Shown piece after piece: positions 30,158-40,300 of a stretch of 64,000 bases of DNA (its first letter is position 1; every line of letters starts with the position of its first letter). Made by a program: the position numbers and the translations under genes. Under the pieces are notes generated by a model. It was not told the DNA's origin, ran no database searches, and saw only the letters and a program-made list of their open reading frames with translations. The stretch spans positions 248,001 through 312,000 of the forward strand of contig NZ_BLXY01000003.1 in NCBI RefSeq assembly GCF_014193585.1, written 5' to 3'. This DNA is from Geomonas paludis. GTDB lineage: Bacteria; Desulfobacterota; Desulfuromonadia; Geobacterales; Geobacteraceae.

Positions 30158-33100
30158 ATGCCGCAAACCACCGACTGCACACAGAACCGGGATGCGCTGA
30201 AACCGGTACGCGAAGGTACCAGCCAGGACCAGCGCCTCGCCCTCCCCCTCGACCCGGCCTTCGCACCGGTGGACCAGCGCGACGTGGCGCACGGCATGGT
30301 CTTCGCCAAGGCCTATGCCTCCTTCCTCAACTACTTCAACGCCGGCAACGTCATCGACGGCAACTGGACCACCTTTTTCGGCAGCGACGTTTCGGTGCAA
30401 CTCGCCCTGGCGGCGGTGCAGGACGTGGAGTTCTACCGCCAGAGGATCAAGGAATACCTGGACTTCCTGAAGGATCTCGGCTTCGGCTCGGACGAGACCA
30501 AGGCGAAGGATTACCTCGGTTACCTTTTCAGCAGCGCCGGCAGCCTGGCCCTGGAGCTGGACCGGCTTAAAGACGCCCTGCCGGCAGACACCGCCCTGAA
30601 GGGGATGCTGCGCAACCTGGTCGTCAGCCAGCTGGCGCCGGCCTTGAACCGGCTCATCTCCTACTACAAGGCCGACCTCGCCATCACCCCGGACAGCGAC
30701 CGCCTCATCGCGGACCTCCAGCCGGGACTGGAACTGTTCGGCGCCAGCACCGTCCCCTTCAGCGCCGTGTACCAGGCGGGACTGGGCAAAGACTGGATCA
30801 CCGACGGCTCACCGGACTGGGCCGCCTACACCGGCGCGATCGCGGCGGACGCCTCGGTGTACGGCACCGGCATCGAGCCTTTCCAGCGCATCAACCACAT
30901 CGCGACCCACAACCTCTTTACCTCTGTGCTGGACCAGTTCCTCAAGGCCTACGCCAAGGTGGCGGGCGAAGGGGCACGGTCGCTGCAACAGAGCCTGACC
31001 GGGCGGGACGACCACCAGCCCCATTACGCCCTCCTGCTCGCCTTCCTGCGCCTGTTCGCCTACGCCCGCGACGCCGCCAACACGCTCACGGCGCGCCACC
31101 TCGACTTCTACTACCGCGAGATCCTGCGGCTCAAGGAGAAACCGGCCCAGCCGGGGCACGCACACCTGTTGGCCGAACTGGCCAAGCAGGTCGAGGCGCG
31201 GCTCTTCCCGGCGGGAGAGCTGTTCAAGGCGGGCAAGGATGCCTTGGGCAAGGACGCCTTTTACGCCGGCGATCAGGACTTCGTGGCGAACCAGGCCAAG
31301 GTGGCCGACCTGAGGACGCTGTACCGTCACGGCACGGAAAGAGTGGGCGTCATCGCCCCGAGCGACAGGGACGAGGGGCGCCTGTTCGCCTCCCCCGCCG
31401 CCAACTCCGCCGACGGCAAGGGAGCGGAACTCACCTCGGCGGACAAGTCCTGGCACCCCTTCCACAACAAGCGCTACCAGGACGGCGCGCTGGCCGCCAT
31501 CGACATGCCCCGCGCCACGGTCGGCTTCGCCATCGCGTCCCACTACCTGTTCCTGGCCCAGGGCGAGCGCGGCATCACGGTCACCTTCCAGCAGCCGGTG
31601 CCGGTAGCGGGCGATTTCAGCAACGATGTCAACTGCTACCTGACCACCGCCAAGGGGTGGCTCGCCAAGGCCCCGGCCTCCTTCAGCCAGGTGACCGGGG
31701 GGCTCAGGCTGGAGCTCGCCCTTACCGGCGCCGACCCTGCCGTGGTCCCCTACTCCGCCGACCTCCACGGCTACAACTTCGACACCGAGCTCCCGGTCCT
31801 GATGGTGCAGCTGAAGCACCGGGACGACGCGAAGTTCGTCTACCCGAGGCTGGAGGACGTCACCATCACCGGGTTGGAACTGGACGTGGACGTTGCCAAC
31901 CTGAAGGCGGCGGCGCTGGCCAACGACTTCGGGCCGGTGGACGCGTCCAAGCCCTTCCAGCCCTTCGGCCCCTCGCCGGTCGCCAACGCTGCCTTCGTCA
32001 TCGGCTCCAAGGAGCTGTTCCAGAAAAAGCTGTCCAGCGCTGCGCTGAACGTGACCTGGCAGGCAACCCCGGCGCCCTACCGCGGCAAGACGGTCAACGC
32101 GGTGACCGAATACCTGCAGGGAGGAAGCTGGCACCCGTTCCGGACCGCGGTGCAGGCCTCGGTGACCGGCACGACCTTCACGCTCTTGGGAGATCCGCAG
32201 TCGGCCGATGCACCGCCTTACCAGGACGCGCCGGACCCGACGCAGAACGAGCAATTCACCACCGACTCCCGCTACGGCTTCGTGCGGCTACGGCTTTCCG
32301 ACGACTTCGGCCAGGCGAGCTACGAGCAGGCGCTCATCGACTACATCAAGCGGGTGACCGACGCCGATCCCAACAACGACGGCACCAAGCCGACCCCGCC
32401 CGTGGGCCCGATGGTCACCGGGTTGAGCCTGGCTTACTCGGCAAGCCAGACGGTTTCCCTGACCAGCGCAGACCGGGGACAGTTCCAGGGCCGCAGCGCC
32501 CGGTTCTTCACCGTCGCGCCCTTCGGAACGGCGGAACAGCATGGCTACCTCAAGTCCGCGCTGCCTTCGGTGGACGGCGCCATTTACCTGCTGCCCCAGA
32601 TGAAACACGCCAACCGCGACGACCAGAAGATCCCCCAAGGACAGCCGGTCAAGCACGAGGCGGAGTGCTACATCGGCGTCACCGATCTGCAGCCGCCGCA
32701 AAACCTCGCCCTGCTGTTCCAGGTGGTGGACGGGAGCGCCGATCCCCGCTCCATCAAGCCCAAGCCGCACCTCAACTGGAGCTACCTGTGCCAAAACGAG
32801 TGGCACCCGTTCGGCAAGGACCAGGTGAGCGACGCGACCGGGGAACTGCTCGATTCCGGCATCATCACCTTTTCGGTGCCGCGCGAGGCCTCCGCGGACA
32901 ACAGCGTGCTTCCCCCGGGTATGCACTGGCTGCGCGCCTCTGTGGCCGGCAATGCCGACTCGGTGTGCCGGCTCGTCATGGTGGCGGCACAGGCGCTCAA
33001 GGCGACCTTCACCGACCGCGGCAACGCCCCCGCCTTCAGCGCCACGCCCCTCCCCGCCGGGACCATCACCAAGCTGGACCAACCGGACGCGGCCGTGAAG

Positions 33101-33874
33101 GGGATCAGCCAGCCCTTTGCCGGCTTCGGCGGACGGGGCAAGGAGTCGCCCCGGGACTTCTACACGCGCATCTCGGAGCGGCTGCGCCACAAGGACCGCG
33201 CCATTGCGCTGTGGGACTACGAGCGCCTGGTCCTGGAGGCGTTCCCCCAGGTGTACCGGGTCAAGTGCCTGAACCACACGCAGTACGAGCCGGACCAAAG
33301 CGGCACCGGCATCTACCGGGAGCTCGCGCCGGGGCACGTCACCGTGGTCACCATACCCAACCAGCGCTTTTTGAACCTGCGCGACCCGCTGCGCCCCTAC
33401 ACGAGCCTCGGGCTCTTGGAGCAGATCGCGCAGTTCCTGCAGCGGCGCACCTCCTGCTTCGTGAAGCTGCACGTGAAGAACCCGCAGTTCGAGGAGGTCC
33501 GGGTGGTGTGCAAGGTGCGCCTGCAGCCCGGACTGGACCAGTCCTTCTATGAAAAACAGATCTCGGACCAGTTGGTCCGCTTCCTCTCCCCCTGGGCCTT
33601 TCCCGGCGGCGGCAGCCCTAGCTTCGACGGCAGGGTGCGCAAGTCCGTGCTGATCAACTTCCTGGAGGATCTCCCCTACGTCGATTGCGTCACCGATTTC
33701 CAGCTCTTCCACAGCTACCAGGATGACAACAACAACCCGAGGACGGACGAGGTGAACGAGGCTTCCGGCTCCAAGGCGGTCTCGGTGCTGGTTTCGGCCA
33801 GGAAGCACCTGGTCACCGTCATCGACCCCGCGCTGGAAGCGACGCCCGTCGAGATCTGCAGGTGCGCCCCATGA
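30158..33874 (+). CDS. eCIS large baseplate protein (baseplate J-like, Afp11)
   Basis: A 1238-residue protein, a usual size for Afp11-like wedges. The C-terminal part contains the baseplate_J pattern: G-K-E-S-P-R-D-F-Y-T-R-I-S-E-R-L-R-H-K-D-R-A-I, W-D-Y-E-R-L-V-L-E-A-F-P-Q-V-Y-R-V-K-C-L-N-H-T, and a late F-L-S-P-W-A-F. The N-terminal two-thirds is all-purpose wedge scaffold with few recognisable motifs. It forms the hexagonal baseplate with the next gene. Its TGA overlaps the following ATG (ATGA). Confidence 0.9.
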   Translation: MPQTTDCTQNRDALKPVREGTSQDQRLALPLDPAFAPVDQRDVAHGMVFAKAYASFLNYFNAGNVIDGNWTTFFGSDVSVQLALAAVQDVEFYRQRIKEYLDFLKDLGFGSDETKAKDYLGYLFSSAGSLALELDRLKDALPADTALKGMLRNLVVSQLAPALNRLISYYKADLAITPDSDRLIADLQPGLELFGASTVPFSAVYQAGLGKDWITDGSPDWAAYTGAIAADASVYGTGIEPFQRINHIATHNLFTSVLDQFLKAYAKVAGEGARSLQQSLTGRDDHQPHYALLLAFLRLFAYARDAANTLTARHLDFYYREILRLKEKPAQPGHAHLLAELAKQVEARLFPAGELFKAGKDALGKDAFYAGDQDFVANQAKVADLRTLYRHGTERVGVIAPSDRDEGRLFASPAANSADGKGAELTSADKSWHPFHNKRYQDGALAAIDMPRATVGFAIASHYLFLAQGERGITVTFQQPVPVAGDFSNDVNCYLTTAKGWLAKAPASFSQVTGGLRLELALTGADPAVVPYSADLHGYNFDTELPVLMVQLKHRDDAKFVYPRLEDVTITGLELDVDVANLKAAALANDFGPVDASKPFQPFGPSPVANAAFVIGSKELFQKKLSSAALNVTWQATPAPYRGKTVNAVTEYLQGGSWHPFRTAVQASVTGTTFTLLGDPQSADAPPYQDAPDPTQNEQFTTDSRYGFVRLRLSDDFGQASYEQALIDYIKRVTDADPNNDGTKPTPPVGPMVTGLSLAYSASQTVSLTSADRGQFQGRSARFFTVAPFGTAEQHGYLKSALPSVDGAIYLLPQMKHANRDDQKIPQGQPVKHEAECYIGVTDLQPPQNLALLFQVVDGSADPRSIKPKPHLNWSYLCQNEWHPFGKDQVSDATGELLDSGIITFSVPREASADNSVLPPGMHWLRASVAGNADSVCRLVMVAAQALKATFTDRGNAPAFSATPLPAGTITKLDQPDAAVKGISQPFAGFGGRGKESPRDFYTRISERLRHKDRAIALWDYERLVLEAFPQVYRVKCLNHTQYEPDQSGTGIYRELAPGHVTVVTIPNQRFLNLRDPLRPYTSLGLLEQIAQFLQRRTSCFVKLHVKNPQFEEVRVVCKVRLQPGLDQSFYEKQISDQLVRFLSPWAFPGGGSPSFDGRVRKSVLINFLEDLPYVDCVTDFQLFHSYQDDNNNPRTDEVNEASGSKAVSVLVSARKHLVTVIDPALEATPVEICRCAP

Positions 33875-36800
33875 CCCGGCTCCCGGCAACCATAGCGTCC
33901 AAGCCCGCCTTGCCGCCTGAGCAGGATTTCTACCGGCTGCGCCGCGAGGGGATCGGCTTCATCGAGCAGATGGCGAGCCGGCTCTGGACCGACTACAACG
34001 AAAGCGATTCCGGCATCGCCATCCACGAGGCGCTGTGCTACGCCATCACCGACCTGGGCTACCGCACCGGCTGGGACATCCGCGACCTGCTGGCGCCCGC
34101 GACCCCGTCGGGCGACCCGAAGCACCCCTTCCCCAACCAGCCCTTCTTCACGGCCCGCACCATCCTCACCGTCAACCCGTGGACCGAAAGCGATTTCCGG
34201 CGGCTGCTGATCGACCTTGAGCCGGTAAGAAACGCCTGGATCGTCTGCAAGGAGTGCGCGTGCGACACCGCCTATTACGCCTGGTGCGGGGATGACGGGC
34301 TGGCACTCTCCTACCGGGCGCCGGAACTGGCCCGGCGCACGCCGCTGCAGGTCTGGCCGCTTGGGCTGTACGAGGCGCTCCTGGAACTGGAGGCGGACCC
34401 GGACGCGGGGGATCTCAACGACCGGAAGATCGAAGCCAACGCGACCGTCACCGATGCGGCCGGGAGCCACCAGCTTACCTTGGAACTGCGCTTCGAGGAG
34501 ATGTCGCTGGCCGACCGCGACCAGTGGCAACTTTTTCTGGACAGCGATGATGCCTTTGCCGGCCGTAACGGTGGGTCGATCGCTCTCAAGCTGATCCGCT
34601 TCGGCGCCACCAAGAGTTACGATCTGTTGACCGATCCCACCCTTGACGACCAGGGGCGCAACGAGTACCTGCGCGGTCACTGGCGCACCGTCTTCTACCC
34701 AACCTTCGAGATTACCCTGGCACCCTCGGGGCAAAAGATCGTCCTGCACGCCGCCCTGCGCCTGCTCGGCACCACGGCCACGAGAGACGCGCTCACCGTT
34801 TCGGCCCTGAAAGCGATGCTTGAAGAAGCGTCCGTCAACGGCCTGATCCAGCGCTACCGGCGCAAGGAGCACCTGAAGAGTGCGGCCGTGGCGCTGGCCA
34901 AGACGGAGCTGATGGCGCACCGCAACCTGGACGAGGATTATTGCCGGGTACAAGTGATTGAGATCGAGGAGGTGGCGGCTTGCGCCGACGTCGAGGTGGC
35001 GCCCGACGCGGACATCGAACTGGTGCAAGCGCGCATTTGGTTCGAGATCGAGCAGTACTTCAACCCGCCGGTCCCCTTCTACACGCTGCAGGAGCTTTTG
35101 GACCAGGGGGTGCCGGTGGAGGAGATCTTCAACGGCCCGGAGCTGGCCAGCGGCTTCCTGCGCCAGCAGGACCTGGACGCCGCAGTGCTCCGATCCGTGC
35201 TGTGCGTCTCCGACCTCATCAACCGGCTCATGGACATCGATGGGGTCATCGCGGTGAACCAGGTGCAGCTCACGGCGTACGACTCCGAGGGGAACGCGAT
35301 CAAGGGGGTGTACGATCCGGTCTTTTCCAGCGACGGCAAGCCGATCTTCGATCCGGGCAAGGCAAGCGCCAACTGGCTTCTGTACCTGTCCAGCCAGCAC
35401 CTGCCGCGGCTGTACCGCAACGCCTCCCGCTTTCTCTTCTACAAGAACGGGCTCCCCTTCCTCCCCAGGATGGACGAGGCGCTGGACACGCTCACCCTGT
35501 TGCGCGGCGAGGCGGAGCGCCTGAAGAACCCCGGGGCGGCCGACGACCTGGACATCCCCACCGGGACCTACCGGGAACCCGAGGAGTATTTCCCGGTGCA
35601 GTACAGCTTCCCGCTCACCTACGGCATCGGGCCGGACCAGCTTTCAACGACCGCCTCAGCGCGGCGCCGGGCCCAGGCCCGCCAGATGAAGGCCTACCTG
35701 ATGGTGTTCGAGCAGATCCTGGCCGACGCCTTCGCCCAGGTGGCACACACGGCCGACCTGTTCTCGCTCGACCCCGCCGTGAACCGGACCTACTTCGCCG
35801 CCCACCTCGACGAGACGATGATCCAGGGGTACTCGGAGCTGGTAACCGGCCTGACCCAGCCGCTTTTGGAGGGGATGCTGGAGACGGTGCAGGAATTCCG
35901 GCAGCGGCGCAACCGCTTCCTGGACCACCTGCTGGCCCGCTTCGGCGAGGATTTCAGCGAGTACGGCCTGCTGCTGGTCAAGGTCCTGGGGCAGGACATC
36001 GCCCTGGACCAGCTGATCAAGGACAAGATCGCCTTTCTCGCCGACTACCCGAGGATCAGCCACGACCGCGGCAAGGCGTTCGACTACCAGCACGACCCAT
36101 GCAACCCGGACAACCAGCCCGGGCTCCGGCGGCGCATCACCCTGCTCCTTGGCTACCCGGAGCTGGATCAGCGCATGATCGTCGTGGAGCACCTGCTTTT
36201 GCGCCCGAAGTTCCCCGGCGACGCCCTCTACCCCGCCTGCACCGAAGGGGCGTGCAACACCTGCGGCGCCGAGGATCCCTACTCCTTCCGGCTCACCCTG
36301 GTCATGCCCGGGTGGCTCGACCCGTTCCACACCGACCTGGAGATGCGCGGCTATGCGGACCGGGTCATACAGCAGGAAGTCCCGGCGCACCTGGTCGCCA
36401 AGATCTGCTGGGTGGGCAACGACGGCTACGTGGAGGATCCCTGCGACCCGGTACTGGGCAAGCTGGCGACTCTCCTGGAGCGTGACGGGCACAAGGCGGA
36501 TGGCCTTCCCCCCGGGGCGGACGAGGCATGCGCCTGCGCCATCCTGATCTACCGGGAATTCTCGCGGGTGTTCCAGACCTGGTACCAGGACAAGTTCCTG
36601 CAGCACTTCCACGCCGATGCCCTGAAGATGGAGCTGGAATTGCTCTTCGACGCCCAAGTGAAGCCGGAGCAGATCGCCTGCGTGGTGCTGCTCCCGTTCG
36701 GGCTCTGGTCGCAGGTGCTGGCCTTCATGGTGGAGCACTTCGTCAACATCGCGCGCTACGGCTGGCAGTACCAGCGTTTCCAGAAGGCGTGGTGCGAGTG

Positions 36801-37311
36801 GCTCACGCTGAACGCCACCTTCGACTGGATGGAGGAGCGCCTGGAAGAGCGGGTGGAGGCGATCCTGAGCCGGAACCTTCTGTCGGTGGTGCCATTAAAA
36901 ACTAGGGGGACAGGCACCTGGCGGAGCCAGTCCCCTCCGCGGAGCCAGTCCCCTCGGCTGTGCAACTGCGCCCGCGCCATCCTCACCGGCTTCGGGATGG
37001 AGTTCTACCAGTGGCTGGACGGCCTGTTCCGCTCCGGCAGCTTCACCCCGGACAGCAAGCTCCGCACCTTCCCCATCGAACTGCCGCCCGAGTGCGCCGG
37101 ACTCACCTTCCAGGCGGGGACGCTGGACCAGGTCCGGGCCCTGCTCGAGGAGAGGTATCAGGCCTACAGCGAGGTCTCCTACCGCCTGCGCGTGGTGCTC
37201 GACCTCTTGGGCGCATTGAGCAACAGCTACCCCCCCGCGACGCTGCACGACTGCGACGAGGGCAACGACAAAAACCCGGTCCGTCTGGGTACCACGGCTC
37301 TAGGAAGCTGA
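33871..37311 (+). CDS. eCIS second large baseplate protein (Afp12-like)
   Basis: A 1146-residue protein starting M-T-R-L-P-A-T, with its ATG overlapping the previous stop. The early part reads Y-R-L-R-R-E-G-I-G-F-I-E-Q-M-A-S-R-L-W-T-D-Y-N, then H-E-A-L-C-Y-A-I-T-D-L-G-Y-R, the pattern of Afp12/gp6-gp7-type wedge proteins. The later part has L-Y-P-A-C-T-E and an R-F-Q-K-A-W-C-E-W region. It contains a foreign in-frame insertion at 36893-36958 that adds about 22 residues. A start three codons earlier (33862) is also possible. It is followed 15 bases later by the 1465-residue gene. Confidence 0.85.
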   Translation: MTRLPATIASKPALPPEQDFYRLRREGIGFIEQMASRLWTDYNESDSGIAIHEALCYAITDLGYRTGWDIRDLLAPATPSGDPKHPFPNQPFFTARTILTVNPWTESDFRRLLIDLEPVRNAWIVCKECACDTAYYAWCGDDGLALSYRAPELARRTPLQVWPLGLYEALLELEADPDAGDLNDRKIEANATVTDAAGSHQLTLELRFEEMSLADRDQWQLFLDSDDAFAGRNGGSIALKLIRFGATKSYDLLTDPTLDDQGRNEYLRGHWRTVFYPTFEITLAPSGQKIVLHAALRLLGTTATRDALTVSALKAMLEEASVNGLIQRYRRKEHLKSAAVALAKTELMAHRNLDEDYCRVQVIEIEEVAACADVEVAPDADIELVQARIWFEIEQYFNPPVPFYTLQELLDQGVPVEEIFNGPELASGFLRQQDLDAAVLRSVLCVSDLINRLMDIDGVIAVNQVQLTAYDSEGNAIKGVYDPVFSSDGKPIFDPGKASANWLLYLSSQHLPRLYRNASRFLFYKNGLPFLPRMDEALDTLTLLRGEAERLKNPGAADDLDIPTGTYREPEEYFPVQYSFPLTYGIGPDQLSTTASARRRAQARQMKAYLMVFEQILADAFAQVAHTADLFSLDPAVNRTYFAAHLDETMIQGYSELVTGLTQPLLEGMLETVQEFRQRRNRFLDHLLARFGEDFSEYGLLLVKVLGQDIALDQLIKDKIAFLADYPRISHDRGKAFDYQHDPCNPDNQPGLRRRITLLLGYPELDQRMIVVEHLLLRPKFPGDALYPACTEGACNTCGAEDPYSFRLTLVMPGWLDPFHTDLEMRGYADRVIQQEVPAHLVAKICWVGNDGYVEDPCDPVLGKLATLLERDGHKADGLPPGADEACACAILIYREFSRVFQTWYQDKFLQHFHADALKMELELLFDAQVKPEQIACVVLLPFGLWSQVLAFMVEHFVNIARYGWQYQRFQKAWCEWLTLNATFDWMEERLEERVEAILSRNLLSVVPLKTRGTGTWRSQSPPRSQSPRLCNCARAILTGFGMEFYQWLDGLFRSGSFTPDSKLRTFPIELPPECAGLTFQAGTLDQVRALLEERYQAYSEVSYRLRVVLDLLGALSNSYPPATLHDCDEGNDKNPVRLGTTALGS
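36893..36958. repeat. In-frame repeat insertion in the Afp12-like gene
   Basis: The stretch reads AAAAACTAGGGGGACAGGCA, CCTGGCGGAGCCAGTCCCCT and CCGCGGAGCCAGTCCCCTCG. It has two direct copies of CGGAGCCAGTCCCCT and a GGGGGACAGG...CCAGTCCCC inverted pair. In the gene's frame it adds residues such as T-R-G-T-G-T-W-R-S-Q-S-P-P-R-S-Q-S-P. One other frame would have hit the internal TAG. It differs in sequence from the CCCTCTCCC family elsewhere in the window. Confidence 0.75.
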
Positions 37312-37326
37312 TCGAGGTGCTGCGCG

Positions 37327-40300
37327 ATGAAACCTTCACAAGATAACTTCCCGGTTTTCGTAACCAACCAGGTGCTCTCGTCCACCCACTTGAACCAGGT
37401 CTTCGACTACCTGGACGAGCAGGAGCGGCTCACGCGCGCCGACCTGATCGGCATCGGCATCGTCTGCGGCCTGGACATCTCGCTGTCCCAGGACCCCGAC
37501 GGCGGGCTTGCCGTGCTGCTCACCAAGGGGTGCGGGGTCACCTCGCAGGGGTATCTGATCGTGGAGCCGCAGGACGTCGCCCTCACGAGCTACCGGCAGT
37601 ACCTGCCCCCCAGCGACCTCCCCTATCCCCCCTTCATGAAGGACGACAACCCGTATCCTCTCTGGGAACTGTTCCCCGCCGGGGAGCCCGACACCGCGCC
37701 CATCACGACCCCGCAGGGCTTTCTGGCCGACAAGGCGGTGCTCCTGTTCCTGGAACTGAAGAAGGAGGGGCTGCGTAACTGCAGCATGAACAACTGCGAC
37801 GACAAGGGGAGCGAGGTCACCATCACCGTGCGCCGGTTGCTGATCGGCATCGGCGACCTGAAGGAGATCATCGCCAGGGCCAACGCCATCGAGGACAGCC
37901 TGAGCGTGACGGAACTGGCGGAAGCGCTCCTGGAGCGGCTGAACCTCCCCGAGTTGCACCTGCCCCGGGTCGACGTCCCCAACACGGCCCCCGCCACCTC
38001 CCAGGACGTCTACCACGCCTTCCATGCCGCCTTCACCTCGGAGAAGCTGGTGCAGCAGGCGCAGACCGCGCTCAACGCAGCCTATGACGCCTTCAAGCCG
38101 CTGGTGCAACAGAAGTACCCGGACAACCCCTTTGCCGGGTTCACCGGCCGCTTCGGTTTCCTGGACAACGTGCCGGCCAACACGGTCCAGGTGAAATTCC
38201 TGCAGTATTACTACGACCTTTTCGACGACATCGCCCGCGCCCTGCGCGACCTCTCCCGCAAAGGGGCGGAGCTGTTCGCGGTCTGCTGCCCGCCGGAGAT
38301 GCTCTTCCCGCGCCACCTGATGCTGGGCGCGCTGTTCCCGAACCAGGTCACCAACCCGGAGCTGTACCGGACCCCCTTCTGGCCCTCCCCCGCGCTCTTG
38401 GGCGGCGAGGGACGGCTTTTGGAGCTGGAGCAGCTCTTCGCGCGCCTGGTGGAGATGGCGGCGCGCTTCAGCGACGCGCCCCCGCTGCCGCTCTCCGGCT
38501 TCTCGCGTCTGCCGGGAGACAGCTCCATCCGTATCACCCCGAGCAGGCTGGGTGACGGACCGCTGGCCGGCAAGGCGATCCCGTACTACTACCTGTTCAC
38601 CGGCGACCCGCCGCTGTACCGGCTCTGGGACCCGGACAAGACGCGCCGCAACCGGGCCAACCAGAACCTCGGCTACCGGTCCGACTCCTACCAGCCGCCG
38701 GCGCCCCCCTTCGTGACCCAGGCGCTGCGCTACGACCTGGAGCCGTACAACTTCCTGCGCGTCGAGGGGCACCTGGGCAAAAACTACCAGGGGGTGATGA
38801 GCACCCTTTTGACCCTCAAGTCGCGCTACCGCCTCCCCATCGAGGTGATCGCCCTGCGCACCGGCGCCTTCGACGAAAACGTGACGGTGGACCCGACCAA
38901 GGATGACTGCCGCTTCCAGGACCTGGAGGCGCTGTACGAGACGGTCAAGGCGGAGTCCACCTGCTTCATCTGCCTGGAGATACAGTACTTTTACGGGCTA
39001 CCTTTCGAGTTGCGCTCGAAGATCACCACCCCGGTCAAAGCGCAGCTTCCCCTGCTGGCCCAGTGCGCCCCGGACTTCCTGGTGCAGCCGCAGACGCTGG
39101 GTCGCCTGTTCGAGGATTTCCTCGCCAACCAGCCCGGCGGCGCCGTCCCCGAGATCGACCCGAACATCATCATCAACTTCCTGAACAGCCAGAACGTCGG
39201 CCAGTCCAACCTGATCATCTTCTACGTGATCATCTACCTGGTGAAGCTCTACGGGGAGTTCACCCCGACCCTGGCGCAGCTGAACTACGCCTCCTTCGAG
39301 AAGCGCTACCAGGATCTGGTGCGGGTGACCGAGGCGGTGGAGAAGGAACGGGAGGACGCGGCCGGGACCATCGACGGCACCGTGAACCTCTTGCGCTGGG
39401 AGGAACTGGACGACCGGCTGGAGGCGATCCTGTACCAGTGCCGCCTGGACGTGATCAAGGCGCTGGAGGGTGAATACCAGGACCGGCTCCGCGAGGTGAA
39501 GCAGAAGCTGTACCTGAGCACCTTCCTGCGCGACCACCCCGGCATCCAGCACAAGGCCGGCGTGCCGCTGGGCGGAACCTTCATCGTGGTCTACCACGAG
39601 GCGCCGCCGAGGATCTTCAGTCCCGGCCGCGGCATCGACCTGGGGGGGCTGCGCAACCGGTTCAACGTTGATAGCCGCATCGGCACCGGCCGCGTCACCA
39701 CCATGACCTCACCGTCCGGCGCCACGTCGCTTTGCGCCGAGGTGGAACCGGCCGCCATGATGGACGCCTTCGACCGCATCGGCTCCCGTCCCGAGCTGGC
39801 CGCGGACCCTGATATCCGCCTGGTGCTGGGCGCCTTCACCGGGCGGGTGCCCGATCTGGGCGCGGTCCGGCCTCCGCGGCCGGTGGCTGGCGACATCATC
39901 GAACAGGCGGTGGGCGAGCTTGCCGACGGCACGGTCATCGCCGACTTCTACCTCCCCTACCTCTGCTGTTCCGACTGTGCGCCGGTGCAGTTCGTGCTGC
40001 CGACGCCGCCTTTAGGCTTCACACTGAAGATCGGCTGCACCAACGCCAACAACCAGGCCGAAGTGACGGTCACCCCGGAAGGAGGCGTCGCCCCCTACAG
40101 CGTCAAGGTGGACCAGCAGGATTTCCAGCCCCTGGATGGCGTGCTGGCGCTGGCCGCAGGGAGTCACACCCTGTCGCTGCGGGACCAGGAGGCGACCGTG
40201 TCGGCGCCGCAGACCATCGAGATCCCGCAGCGGCTGGTGCTGGGGGAGCCGAGGTTCGACTGCATCGGCGACACCGGCGAATACGTCGCCCTCTTCTCCA

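Noticed and set aside
30809-35400. Several minus-strand frames of 480-560 codons opposite the baseplate genes
   Set aside because: All are opposite to genes with recognisable baseplate motifs and show no domain or start signal.
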